From NCBI GenBank assembly GCA_963693085.1, contig OY856413.1, positions 546,587,879 to 546,651,878 of the forward strand: DNA of 64,000 bases. The letters run 5' to 3'. Shown in pieces: positions 1 through 11,290 of this stretch. Source of the stretch: Alisma plantago-aquatica. Taxonomy: Eukaryota > Streptophyta > Magnoliopsida > Alismatales > Alismataceae. Made by a program: the position numbers and the translations under genes. The first letter of the stretch is position 1. Each line of letters begins with the position of its first letter. The notes beneath the pieces were generated by a model, which made no database searches, was not told where the DNA came from, and was given only the letters and a program-made list of their open reading frames with translations.

Positions 1-4
1 CAAA

Positions 5-517
5 GTGGATAGGTTCATTTTTCCTATAGATTTTCTAGTGATGGAAATGCAGGACAACCATGGCAATGAGCTTCTACTTAGAAGATCGTTTCAAGCCATT
101 TTAGACATACTTGAGATGGGAAGAGGATGTCTAACTATGGTAATCCAAGATAATGGGTTTGAGATCAAGATGTCAGAGCATTCTCAAGACACGGGAGATA
201 AGGTGCAATGCAACATGCTTCAGTACGTGGATAGCAAGTTAACTCTATTTCTAGGGAAGCCATTCCTGGATATGGCCCATGTTATGACTAAAGTAGAAAG
301 AGGAACTCTGGTGGTGGACAACCTAGAAAATACAAAGGTGATCTCACTTACTCAAGCAATACACTACCCGGATGATGAGAGAGAGGACTATGACCCTGTG
401 GCCGAAGAAGAAGCCATAACTAATTCTATGATGCAATCATCGCCCAAGGTACCCTTAGAAGCATGCTTGCCAAATGGAATGGAGGACAACATCTACAACA
501 ACCATCTGGAGGAGTGA
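5..517 (+). pseudogene. Athila-type protease region (pol remnant)
   Basis: This is the aspartic-protease part of an Athila-lineage Ty3/gypsy polyprotein, the enzyme that matures Gag-Pol. The open stretch of 170 codons begins with a segment resembling the 'FIFP.DFLV.EM' strand of Athila proteases. A 'LFLGKPFLDMA' segment near residue 80 corresponds to the usual LGRPFL motif, and an acidic linker follows. The D-S/T-G catalytic loop would lie upstream of the window. A second weaker copy of the LGRPFL-like block (LLLRRSFQAI, about residue 23) comes before the first, which is odd. The next coding segment starts just downstream and continues into RT. Lineage assignment is from recalled family motifs, and decay prevents a precise start. 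Confidence 0.6.
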
Positions 518-520
518 GTT

Positions 521-1800
521 TTGATGCTAAAGGTAGTACCTTGCTACTATGAAAGATGCTTTGAAGACCTTAGACCACCGCCCCCACCATTGGTCCCGTG
601 TCTATTGAGCCCACCGAACCTAGAACTGAAGCCATTACCGCCACACCTGAAGTATGTCTTCTTAGCTGCAGAGGAAAAGCTCCCAGTGATCATATCATCT
701 TCTTTGAGTGGTGAAGAGGAAGGAAAGTTACTCACTATGCTGAAAATCCTCCGAGCTGCATTTAGGTGGTCCATAGCTGGCTTAAAAGGGATCTCTCCAA
801 CCTTGTGTCAACACAAATTTTGCTCAAAGAAGGAGATAAGGCAATTGTCCAACCTCAGAGGCATCTTAATGTAATTATGACTGAGGTGGTGAAGAAGGAA
901 TTCATCAAGCTACTATTGGCAGGTAGAATATATGCAATTTCTAATTTAATGTGGGTTAGTCCTACCCACGTAGTTCCTAAGAAAGGGGGGATCACGATCA
1001 CTACTAATGCGGCTAATGAATTGATTTCCACTAGGATAGTGACGGGATGGCGAGTTTGCATAGTTTATCGCCATTTAAATGTAGCCACCCTTAAAGATCA
1101 TTTCCCTTTATCATTTATTGATCATATTTTGGAACGATTAGCTGGTCGTTCGCACTTTTGTTTTCTTGATGAGTATTTCAGGTATAATCAAATTTCCATA
1201 GAGCCAAAGGACTAGGAGAAATCTACTTTCACCTGCCCTTATGGCATGTTCACGTACTGAAAGATGCCTTTTGGTCTTTGTAACACCTTTTCTACGTTTC
1301 AACGTTGTATGCTCGCCATTTTTTCTGACATGGTGGAGCGGTGCTTAGAGGTTTTTATGGATAATTTTTCTATGCATGGGGAATCTCAATAATTGTCTAT
1401 ATAACCTTGATAGGGTGCTGCAGAGATGTGAGGACTCTCACCTAGTTCTAAAATGGGAGAAGTGTCACATGATGGTAAGTGAAGGGATTTTTCTTGGACA
1501 CAAGGTACCAACAAAGGTATGGAAGTGGATCTAGTAAAGATTGAAGTCATCTCCACACTACCTCCACCAACATCGGTGAAAGGAGTAAGGAGATTTTTAG
1601 GACAAGCTAGATTTTACCACCATTTTATCAAGATTTCTCGAAAATTGCCAAACCATTGTCTAAAATTTTAGAGAAAGACATCAATTTTTCCTTTGATGAG
1701 CACTGTTAAAAAGCTTTTGAAATTCTTAAAGAAAAAAATGATCTCTGCACTTATTGTATAGGCTCCTAATTGGAGCCTTTAGAGTCTTCCCTTTGAGCTG
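521..1800 (+). pseudogene. Athila-type reverse transcriptase (decayed)
   Basis: This is the reverse transcriptase domain of the same element, spread over two frames with several stops. The first part (521-874) carries the connection motif ending in KGISP. The frame then changes near 860. The second part (from 766, in register from about 880) has the conserved blocks VKKE, WVSPTHVVPKKGG, TGWRVCI and ERLAGRSHFCFLDEY. Reading on past a TAG at 1213, the sequence gives TFTCPYGMF and MPFGLCN, then the catalytic box at 1354-1368 as F-M-D-N-F. The family motif is F-M-D-D, so an active-site Asp has become Asn. Further stops and frame changes lie between 1390 and 1800. The copy cannot make active enzyme. 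Confidence 0.75.
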
Positions 1801-2265
1801 ATGTGTGACATATTAGATTATACAATAGGAGTTGTGTTAGGTCAACACAGAGACAAGACTCCAACTATCATATATTATGTATCAAAGACTTTGAATGATG
1901 CACAGATGAATTACACTACTACTAAAAAAGAATTGCTAGCGGTAGTGTTTGCTTTTGAAAAATTCTACCAATACCTAGTTGGGGCTAAAGTGATAGTTTG
2001 GACTGACCATTCTACCATCAAATACTTGTTACAAAAGAAAGATGCCAAACACAGATTGATTAGGTGGATTATTTTGCTTCAGGAATTTGACATTGAAATT
2101 AGAGATAAGGTCGGGGTAGAGAATGTTGTATCTGATCATTCGTCTAGGTTAGAAAGGGCAGACAAAAAAGATATAGCTATCCCCATTATTGAGGAATTCC
2201 TAGATGAGAATTGTTTGCAATTAAAACTGAAGATCCTTAGTTTGCAAATATTTTTAATTACCTAG
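1801..2265 (+). pseudogene. Athila-type RNase H
   Basis: This is the RNase H domain, which removes the RNA strand during reverse transcription. About 154 codons are open. The blocks [45 protein letters not shown] and [12 protein letters not shown] are easily recognised, with catalytic-type residues D (MCD), E (KEL) and D (TDH). The segment [16 protein letters not shown] and a [11 protein letters not shown] tail follow, normally VADHLSRL in the family. It sits directly after the RT and before the integrase zinc domain, the Ty3/gypsy order. It is the best preserved part of this pol, but it is isolated by frameshifts on both sides. Confidence 0.78.
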
Positions 2266-2324
2266 CTTGTAAGGAATTGCCTGCAGATTGAGGGTATCAA
2301 GAGAAAAAACAATTTTTCCACTCA

Positions 2325-3517
2325 TTGAAGTTTTATATTTGGGATGACCTGATTCTTCTTAAGCAATGTAGTGATGGATTGTTAAGAAGATGTGTATTCA
2401 AATGTGAGGTAGTGAGAATATTGTCACACTATCATTCTCTACCCACAGGTGGACACCATGCTAGCTCTAGGACTGCGGCTAAAGTCTTAGAGAGCGGGTT
2501 TTATTGGCCTACCTTATTTAAAGATGCTCACAACTTTGTTTGTTGTTGTGACACATGTCAACGTGCATGTAATATCTCTAAGAGACATGAGATGCCCTTA
2601 AATGTGTTTTAGGAGGTTGAGATTTTTGATCCCTAGGGTATAGATTTTATGGGCCCATTGTGTCATCTAATTCCAATCTTTATATATTACTTGCAGTTGA
2701 TTATGTGTCTAAGTGGGTGGAAGCAATTCCAACCCGCACCAATGATGTGCAGGTAGTGTGCAAGTTTGTGAAGGAATACATTTTTTGTAGGTTTGGTGTC
2801 CCCCACCTAATTATTAGTGATGGTGGATCCCACTTCACTAATAGGCAGTTTGGATCTTTACTGAGCAAATATGGGGTGAAGCATCGAGTGGGTACTCCAT
2901 ATCACCCATAGACTCAAGGGCAGGTTGAGGTGTCCAATAGAGAGGTGACAAAATTTTTGGAAAGGACGGTCTCAACCAATAGGACGAACTGGAGTTATGT
3001 GCTAAGTGATGCTCTTTGGGCTTATAGAACTACCTATAAATCCCCAATAGGAATAACACCTTTTAGGCTTGTCTATGGTCGTGCATGCCATCTACCCATA
3101 GAGCTTGAGCATAAAACTAAATGGGCCATGAAGAAGCTGAATTTCAACATTGATGAAGCGGGTAGAAAGAGGCTTTTGGAGCTTAATGAATTAGACGAGC
3201 TTAGGATGGATGCTTATGAAAGCTCTAGGATATATGAGGAAAGGACTAAGAAAATTCATGATTGACACATTCTAAACAGGGTGTTTCTCCTAGGTCAGAA
3301 AGTCCTCCTTTTCAATTATTGGGTTAGGCTGCATCCGGGCAAGCTAAGGTCCAAGTGTAGAGGACCGTTTGTGATTGAAAAAGTCTTTCCACATGGTGCT
3401 GTGAACATTGTAGATGGGAACAAATCTTTCCTTGTATATGACCAAAGATTAAAGCACTATTTTGGAAGGAAGGTAGAGCCACAGATAGAGGAGGTGCAAC
3501 TTTGCACCGTTCCATAG
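2325..3517 (+). pseudogene. Athila-type integrase (decayed)
   Basis: This is the integrase, which inserts cDNA into chromosomes. The HHCC zinc domain lies in 2325-2612, with a histidine-rich HYHSLPTGGHH segment and later C-x2-C in CDTCQRA. After a frame change the catalytic core runs through 2660-2911 and, past a TAG at 2909-2911, 2930-3265. The D-D-E residues are visible as D in LLAVDYVSKW, D in IISDGGSHF and E in GQVEVSNRE. The C-terminal part (3281-3517) follows another stop (TGA near 3263) and has the VLLFNYWVRLHPGKLRSKCRGPF block. No chromodomain is seen, as expected for Athila rather than a chromovirus. Confidence 0.78.
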
Positions 3518-4319
3518 ATTCGTGCTCTGAAGACCGCCTAGTTTAGGATGTCAAACAATGACGCTTGTCGGGAGGCAACCCAATTTTTATTGCATTGTTT
3601 TTGTGTTCAGTTTCCATTTTTAGTTGTTACTTTACTTCAATTTTTGTAAAAATGGTACCTTGACTCATTTTTCGAATGTGCAGGGCTTAAAAGTTGGCAC
3701 CACCAAGTTTACCAGTCGGTGGCACCGAGATGAGGTCAGAATTTTATTTGCAACAGTAGAACAGACTCGGTACCACTGACTCAACTGTTCGGTACCACCG
3801 AGTCTCTAAAGATCTTTCAAATTCTCACTGATAAGGACTCGATACTGCTGGATCTTTAGTCGGTACTACTAACTTTTGGATGTTCCCAGGTTCAGTATAT
3901 CGAGTCCACAAATTTGAAAGCACTGACAATTTCAACAACCCAATACTAATGACCCTGAAGTCGGTACTATCGACTCGCCACACCAACAGTATGGGTGTTC
4001 GTTATCCAACATCCATGATGTCCTTCATCGAGTGGTTGGTGGTACCGATCCACGACACAAGTCAGTACCACTGACTTGGGGCGATCCACACCATCTATGT
4101 CAGCCAATCGTAAGTCGTTGATGCAACCGACCACAGATTGTACTAGCCAACTCGGTACCACTGACTCTACTACATTCAGCTATATAAGGAGGGGTGGTGG
4201 AGCCATTTTCTTCACACCCTCAACATCCACTCCTCCTACATTCCAGAGTAAGGCTGCACTAGGTGTTGCCGCTCTTCCCTCAGCTTCGATTCTCTTAACC
4301 TCCTTCTTGCATCAACAAC
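3518..4319 (+). other. Athila spacer between pol and env-position ORF
   Basis: This non-coding spacer lies downstream of integrase. The motif GCTTGTCGGGAGGCAACCC (about 3563-3581) resembles a block I recall as recurring just after pol in Athila-type elements. From about 3705 to 4165 the spacer carries dispersed copies of a short dyad with consensus ACTCGGTACCACCGAGT, for example near 3767, 3790, 3957 and 4150. The same dyad recurs in the element's 3' LTR. Confidence 0.6.
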
Positions 4320-4535
4320 ATGGCTCCTAGGAGAGGAGTTGTTACCCCACAAGGCAAGTTGGTCCCCCAGCCAACCCGTGTTCAACACCCGTCCTCAGAG
4401 ATAAGGAAGCTATATGAAGAGTTGTAGACAAGGCAGACCATCCCAATGTGATTTGGCGATCGTGCATTGATCGAAAGGGAGGGCTTTACTGACAACATGC
4501 GATGGGTATGTCAGAAGCAAGAAATGGAGGGAGAT
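4320..4535 (+). pseudogene. Athila env-position ORF, 5' part
   Basis: This is the beginning of the ORF that follows pol in this Athila-type element. The ATG at 4320 is followed by 72 codons in one frame, broken by TAG near 4424 and TGA near 4448. At 4535 the reading frame is cut by element A. Codons resume in the same frame at 34213 once A and one copy of the 5-bp duplication are removed. The product is of unknown function. In Athila elements this place is held by an env-like or ORF1-type protein, but I see no convincing membrane segment here. Confidence 0.6.
4531..4535. repeat. Target-site duplication of element A, left
   Basis: GAGAT immediately precedes TGAGACG, the start of element A. 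An identical GAGAT at 34208-34212 follows its terminal TTACA. The Athila reading frame is continuous when A and one copy are removed. Confidence 0.9.
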
Positions 4536-6222
4536 TGAGACGACTCGTCGCGGAAAACGAGATTAACTAATGTGGAAGCGAATTATTAGCAGCGGAATTA
4601 TGAAAAATCATTAAATTTTAAAACTTTTTGGAAAAAGAACTTTAAACCATAACTCCTTTATAAGAAAACAAGGTAAACAGTTTACATCATAGCTTGACAT
4701 TACATCTCTGTGATTACATACATCCATTACCTTATTATCTGAAGAAGGCAAGATATAAAATCTCGAGGCACTAAGCCAAAAACCTTAGACCTACTGACTC
4801 CTAGGACCTGAGAGTACAGAGACGACATAAGACATACTATCTATGAGACTCGACAGTCAGTATCTCCACCTGAGATTCACTGCTGCCCCTGGTGTTGCTG
4901 TTGCTGATACTTCCCACCCTCAGATTGGTTCCTCCATCCTCGACGTCCACCTAAAAAGTCGAATCCCACGGGGGTGAGACAATTTTAAATAATTGTCCCA
5001 GCGAGAGTTATAACTCTTCGCCAGAAGCTTTGTTATAGCAATAAAGGATTAACATAAGAAATATAATCTTTAAAGCATTCAACAATATATTTGGTATTAA
5101 GTAAGACAACATTTACTTAAGCAATCATATCAATAAGGATTATGAAGAACATGTATACTAGTTATTTGACTAGAACATTTATAAACAATGTAACATCAAT
5201 CATTGTTTCTCGTAGTTCAACCTAAGAAGTTATGCTACACGGCTGATTATGATTTCCAATCATTATTATTATGCCCTGCGGAGATGAGGTAAGCCGCTCA
5301 TACTCCAACCGATCACTACTAAGTCGCATCGGTATCATACATAGGTCATCAAAAGAGCCGGATTCTTATGACCTCATCTTCCTCAGCCAGTGTGAGGATC
5401 AACATGCAGGACATCTCGTGTCTCTACTACAATAGCTTACCAGGGTATTCTGGCACTTTGCTATTAGAGTCACAGTGGCGTTCTGTACTCTCTTCGTCAT
5501 CGAAGGATCTCTTGTTTATCTCTCATTGATGCGGCATTAAATATTTCCTCGGGAGATTAGTGATACATCATCTCGGTATAAACATATAGTGAAGTATTGA
5601 TAGATTTAAGATACATCTACATCAATTCCTACACCAGGACGTAAGGATGTTTGCATCCATAATCCCCCACATACTCAAAAGTATGTGTTCCAGGAGTTCC
5701 CTTAGGAAAACCTGTTTCACCATCATTTGGCTTCTGACAATGATGGATCTATGATCAGGGCTCTACATGATATGATTATACTTGATTATTTATGTACATT
5801 TTAGCATTCTTTTAACATCAAGCATGTTCTCAATCATTAATCATTAAAACACTACTATAAAAGAAGAATACTAAATGTATCAAGTTTGATTAACATCAGT
5901 TATCATATGGATATTAATTCTTAACCATCTCATCATATGATTCAGGAACATAGTTATTCAAACCCTCAGATTATCATTACACTTGCTATCAAGTGACATA
6001 TAAGCATCAAGTCATCTAACAACATGACCATGATTGAAGCAATGTATATACTTTTCACATATCATTACTCTAAAAGCTTATAATTGTTTTCAAGGAATAT
6101 GACATCATAACTCTTACCTGGCTATGATCACCTCATAATATCAACTTGTATGACTTATACAAATAAGGACATGCATATATAACAATGTCAGCACAATACC
6201 AAAACTTTTCAATTTCTTTATA

Positions 6223-6342
6223 GGCCACCACGGTCATGCCACCTTGCACGGTCGTGCAAAGTAAGGCTACCACGGTCGTGCTCCCTTGCACGGTCATGCA
6301 AGTTAAGGCTACCACGGCCGTGCTCCCTTGCACGGTCATGCT
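6223..6342. repeat. 42-bp tandem repeat (GGCTACCACGG...CACGGTC)
   Basis: Nearly three units of about 42 bp read GGCTACCACGGTCGTGC then CCCTTGCACGGTCGTGC. Each unit contains short inverted halves (GCACGGTCGTGC), so it could form hairpins. The same array is present in the other LTR at about 28356-28462 (shortened) and 31020-31140. Confidence 0.75.
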
Positions 6343-7084
6343 ACAGAAGATCATTACATGATTCATATTTATATATATATGTATTCTAATCTTTCATTCT
6401 TTCAACTTGATTAGGTCACATCAACCCTTCAATCAAGTACATACTACTATGGTTAACATAGTGTATCAAGCTATTAATCCTATAAACAATTAAGAATTCT
6501 CCCTTTAATTGGTACTAGTCACTTAGGTACTATTAGGGTTTCAACCTTTGTACCTTTATTGATTATCATTACTAATCATCATTGGATCAATAGAACATTC
6601 ATCATCTTAATTCTCAAAGATTCAATCACATTGGACCTCCATTACATAAGGTATCCAATTGAATTAGGGTTTCCAATGTTGATTACTTCAATCATTGAAT
6701 TCATGGAACCAATCATCAATTGGACCTATACTCATACCTCAATTGAGTTTAATAGGTCAACCTTCAACTGATTTGACCCTTAATTAACCCTCAATTGTTC
6801 ATCAATTAGGGTTTGATTCAATTGAATTAGGGTTTGGAATCGATGATCCTTCAATACTAATCAATGTAAGACTAGTTACTTTGAAACCATAGAACCATCA
6901 TCCAAATTGGGCATGACCTGACCCCAAACGGTCTTGAGGTCGTTTGGATGACCTCCAAATGGTCTTGAGACCGTTTTCCCATCAAATCATCAAAATCCAA
7001 GTCAATCAATTAAGGTTTGGATCATTGGATTGATCACCAAATCAGCAATTGATTACACTTTAACTTAGTAACATTGGATCATCA

Positions 7085-7262
7085 ATTGCTTAACCATACT
7101 CACCCCTAGACCTCCAAACGGTCTTGGGTGACCTCCAAACGGTCTTGAGACTGTTTGGATGAGTTCCAAACGGTCTTGAGACCATTTGGAAGAGTTCCAA
7201 ACGGTCTTGAGACCATTTGGAAGAGTTCCAAACGGTCTTGAGACCGTTTGGATCACCCAACC
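7085..7262. repeat. Hairpin array, ACGGTCTTGAGACCGT type
   Basis: About five inverted-repeat units are built on AAACGGTCTTGAGACCGTTT. Three consecutive units have a period of 31 bp (each preceded by GAGTTC), and the unit at 7228-7251 is a perfect dyad with 11-bp arms and a 2-nt centre. More dispersed copies lie at 6925-6980, 7388-7462 and 7588-7622. The matching part of the other LTR (29195-29265) has fewer units. Confidence 0.8.
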
Positions 7263-7989
7263 CTTGGATTCTAGTGAAAAACCATTAGGGTTTGAGCTAT
7301 TGAATTGATCATCAAATCAGCAATTGATTGCTTTGTAATTGTGTACCTTTGGACCTTCAATTGGTCAAATATACTTAACCCCAGACCTCCAAACGGTCTT
7401 GGGTGATCCCCAAATGGTCTTGAGACTGTTTGGGTGATCCCCAAATGGTTTTGAAACCGTTTGGGCCAATCAACCCAAAACAATCAACTCATCACTTGCA
7501 AAATCAGCACTTAGCTGATTAGGGTTCATACCACATCTTTGGATCTTCAAACACATATCCATACTTGACCCTAGACCTTCACACGGTCTTGGGTGACCCC
7601 CAAATGGTCTTGAGACCGTTTGGGTAAGAAAACCCAAAAAGTCAAATCAATCAAGTTGAAAGTCAGCACATTATCCAATTAGGGTTTACCTAATTGATTA
7701 GCCTTCAACTCATGATTCCTTTGGAATTAATCCCTCAAATTTGGTGAGTTATTAACCAACATAATTATGAACAGGAATCTCAAACGGTCAACGCCCTCAA
7801 ATGGTTTTGAAACCGTTTTCCCAAAACGTTCAGATAATCAAGCTGAAAAATCAGCACTTAATCCATTTAGGTTTATCTAATTTATTAGCCTTCAACCCTC
7901 GATTGCTTGGGAGTTAACCTATCACATTTGGTGGGTTATTAACTAACATAATTATGAACACGAATACCAAACAGTCAACGCTTGTTACA

Positions 7990-8010
7990 AATTATCCACC
8001 CCTTACAAGG
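7990..8010 (-). promoter_or_regulatory. Element A polypurine tract
   Basis: On the minus strand the sequence just inside the 3' LTR reads TTGTAAGGGGTGGATAATT, a purine-rich tract abutting the LTR terminus. The identical tract occurs at the same place in element B. Confidence 0.65.
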
Positions 8011-8038
8011 ATTTAGTCCCCGAAATCAACAAAACATA

Positions 8039-9898
8039 TTAAGAGAAAAGAGCAGGGTATTTCCTTCTCATCTCTTCCTCTAGTTCCCAAGTGGCTTCTT
8101 CAACACCACGGTGATTCCAGAGGACTTTAACAAGGCTTATATCTTTCTTTTTCAACTTTTTAATTCTTTTATCAAGGATTGACACTGGTCCTTCCTCATA
8201 AGATATGTCATCATTCAATTCTACCTCCATAGGTTGTAGAACTGACTCAGTATCAGGGTGACATTTCCTTAGCATAGAAACGTGAAACACAGGGTGTAAC
8301 CTCTGTAACTCTGGGGGTAACTCTAGTTTATAGGCTACTTTTCCAATCCGTTCAATGATTAGATAAGGCCCCATAAACCTAGGAGCTAACTTCCCTTTCC
8401 TTCCAAACCTCAGAACTCCCTTCCAAGGTGAGACCTTGAGATACACTCTATCTCCAACCTGGAACTCCAAAGCTCTACGATGCTTGTCAGCATAAGATTT
8501 CTTCCTATCCTGTGCAGTCTTGATTTGTTGTTGTATTACCTTGATCTTTTCAGTGGTTTGCTGCACAAGATCAGGACCTAACAGTTGATATTCACCAGTT
8601 TCATACCAACATAGGGGTGATCTACAACGTCTACCATACAAAGATTCATAAGGTGTCATGTCAATTCTATTTTGATAGCTATTGTTGTAGGCAAACTCTA
8701 TCAAGCTTAGGTGAAGATCCCAACTCCCTGTAAACTGAAGAACACATGCTCTCAGCAAGTCTTCCAAGGTCTGTATAGTCCTTTCAGACTGTCCATCAGT
8801 CTGAGGATGAAAGGCCGTACTAAACCTTAACTGGGTGCCCAAAGCTTTATGAAGTCGTTCCCAAAAATGACTCGTAAACTGGGGACCCCTATCTGAAACT
8901 ATAGTGACTGGAACTCCGTGCAGTTGCACTATCTCCTGAATATACAACTATGTTAGCCTCTCAACAGAATAGGTTGTTTTGACAGGTAAGAAATGCGTTG
9001 TCTTTGTCAACATATCAACTATTACCCAAATTGAATCATACCCTTTGCTTGTCCTAGGTAGGCCAACAACAAAGTCCATGGTTACGTGATCCCACTTCCA
9101 TTGTGGTATGGGCAATGGTTGCATTGTCCCAGCAGGCTTCTGGTATTCAGCTTTAACTTGCTGACACACATGACACCGCATAACAAATTCAGCAACATCC
9201 TTCTTCATCCCAGGCCACCAATACATATCTTTCAAGTTTCGATACATCTTGGTGCTTCCTAGATGCATGGCATACATCAAAGAATGAGCTTCTTCCAGGA
9301 CTAACTTTCTCAAGTTATCCACATCTGGCACTATCATCCTCCCATGATAACAGACTACTTGGTCATCAGAGTCATGGAAACCATCTCGTTTCTCATCACC
9401 AAACTCCGATCTGATCTGTTGAACTGCAACATCAACCTGTTGTGCCTCCTTGATCTGCTCTCTTAGAGTAGGTTTTATATGCATCTCATCTAACAACCCG
9501 GCTAACAATGACACCTTCAATTGTAAATTGTCTTGCCTTAAGGAGATAAGTATATCTCTCCTAGAGCATACTAAAGAGTTTAGTTGTGCCCTATCTAAGG
9601 CTGGTGTTGCTGATTTCCTACTCAGAGCATCTGTAACTACATTGGCCTTCCCTGGATGGTAATCAATTGTATAATCATAGTCTTTGATTAACTCCATCCA
9701 ACGACGTTGCCTCATGTTAAGTTCGTGCTGAGAGAAGATATACTTTAGGTTCTTATGATCAGTGAAAATCTGGAATGTCTCTCCATAGAGATAGTGTCTC
9801 CAGATATTCAAGGCATGAACTACAACAGCTAGCTCCAGATCGTGTGTCGGATAATTCTCCTCGTGTTTCTTAAGTTGTCGAGAAGCAAAAGAAATCAC
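8039..9898 (-). pseudogene. Element A RNase H C-part, integrase and chromodomain-like tail
   Basis: This is the 3' third of the single gag-pol frame. It begins in RNase H ([31 protein letters not shown]), followed by the integrase zinc domain with CHVCQQ. The catalytic D-D-E is visible as D in [10 protein letters not shown] in IVSDRGPQF and E in GQSERTIQT. The end carries the GDRVYLKVSPWKG and HPVFHVSMLRK blocks and a truncated chromodomain-like segment (VKVLWNHRGVEEATWELE), typical of Tekay/Del chromoviruses, finishing in YPALFS. TAG at 8948-8950 interrupts it, where element B has CAG. The TAA stop is just left of 8042. Confidence 0.85.
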
Positions 9899-11290
9899 TT
9901 GTTTATCCTACATCAACACACATCCGAGTCCATTCTTGGAGGTGTCACAGAAAACTATGTATCCTTTGCCTTGCTTAGGTAACACAAGTACAGGTGCACT
10001 TGTCAACCACTCCTTCAGCAACTGGAAGGATTGCTGACACTTATCACTTCAAACAAAAGGAATATCCTTCCGGGTCAACTTTGTCAAAGGTAGGGCTATG
10101 GAACTGAAGTTCTTAATGAACCTTCGGTAATAGCCATCCAACCCTAAGAAACTACGGATTTCTGTCGGTGTCTTCGACTGTTCCCATTGTAGGACAGATT
10201 CTACCTTTTTAGGGTCAACATGAATACCCGAAACAGATATCACGTGTCCAAGGAAAGAAAGTTCCAGTAACCAAAACTCACACTTGCTAAACTTAGCATA
10301 AAGCTTGTGTTCTCTTAGCAAAGTTAGAGCCTGACGAAGATGTTGTTCATGCTGCTGAGCATCTCTACTATAGATTAGAATGTCATCTATAAAGACAACA
10401 ACACACGAGTCGAGGAAAGGTCCTAAGATTCTATTCATGAGTTCCATAAATGAAGCTGGTGCATTAGTTAGTCCAAACGACATAACTGTGAACTCATAGT
10501 GACCATACCTCATTCTAAAGGTAGACTTGGGTATGTCACTATCCTTAATACGGAGTTGATGATATCCTGACCTCAAATCTATCTTTGAGAAGATAGTTGC
10601 ACCACGCAACTGGTCAAAAAGATCATCAATCCTCGGTAGAGGATACTTATTCTTTATTGTTACTTTGTTTAGTTGTCTGTAATCAATGCACAACTGCATT
10701 GATCCGTCTTTCTTTTTAACAAAGAGCACTGGAGCACCCCAAGGTGAAGTACTCGGTCAGATGAAACCCTTCTCAAGCAACTCATGCAGCTGTTTCTTGA
10801 GTTCTGCCATCTCAACAGGCGCCATCCTATATGGTGTGTGTGCTATAGGTTGTGTGTCTGGGATCAAATTGATTTCAAAATCAATTTCCTGAGGCGGTGG
10901 TACACCTGGAAGTTCTTCAGGAAATACATCTTCAAATTCCCTAACTATAGGAACTTCAGCAGGGTTAGGACTTTCCATGGTAGTATCTACCACATGGGCC
11001 AAGAATGCATAACATCCATGCCTCATTAACGTCTAAGCAACCATAGCTGACACAAGACAGGTGGGTAGAATCTTTCTCTCTCCTTGAAATATCCATGTGT
11101 CGCTTTCATCAGCAAACACAGCTTACTTGGATTCACAATCCAAAACAACCTTATACCTTTCCAAGGTATCCATCCCAAGGATTATGTCAAATCCTTACAT
11201 CTCAAGTGGTATAAGATCCACTTGAATGCGGTGTTCAGAAAAGAAAAGGATACAGGAAGAGCATACCTCCTGCAACACAGTAGACCCTTA
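9899..11290 (-). pseudogene. Element A reverse transcriptase and protease C-part
   Basis: This middle third of gag-pol is in the same frame as its neighbours. It contains the end of protease ([11 protein letters not shown]), the linker EFEDVFPEELPG, and RT motifs [36 protein letters not shown] and F-I-D-D at 10382-10393 with both catalytic Asp codons intact. In-frame stops are TAG 9908-9910 (CAG in B), TGA 10049-10051 (TGG in B), TGA 10757-10759 (CGA in B), TAG 11033-11035 and TAA 11195-11197. The last is shared with element B at the homologous codon. No net frameshift is present. Confidence 0.85.

Larger units (their letters stand above)
4536..7989 (-). repeat. Element A 3' LTR (left, 3'-shortened on + strand)
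   Basis: This 3454-bp LTR starts TGAGACGACTCG and ends TTGTTACA. It aligns with the right LTR from its start to about 7980. There the sequence jumps from the CAACGCTT block straight to the terminal GTTACA, so about 1.4 kb is missing relative to the other LTR, including the promoter-side U3 region. It contains a 42-bp tandem repeat near 6223-6342 and an array of ACGGTCTTGAGACCGT hairpins at about 6925-7625. Confidence 0.82.

Noticed and set aside
6133..6366. Minus-strand ORF with a 14-residue repeat (VQGSTAVVAL...)
   Set aside because: It is produced by the 42-bp tandem repeat inside a non-coding LTR. The same ORF recurs wherever the array occurs.
7085..7262. CRISPR-like array of repeats in a plant LTR
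   Set aside because: The repeats are 31-bp tandem units without unique spacers and lie inside a retrotransposon LTR in a eukaryotic genome.
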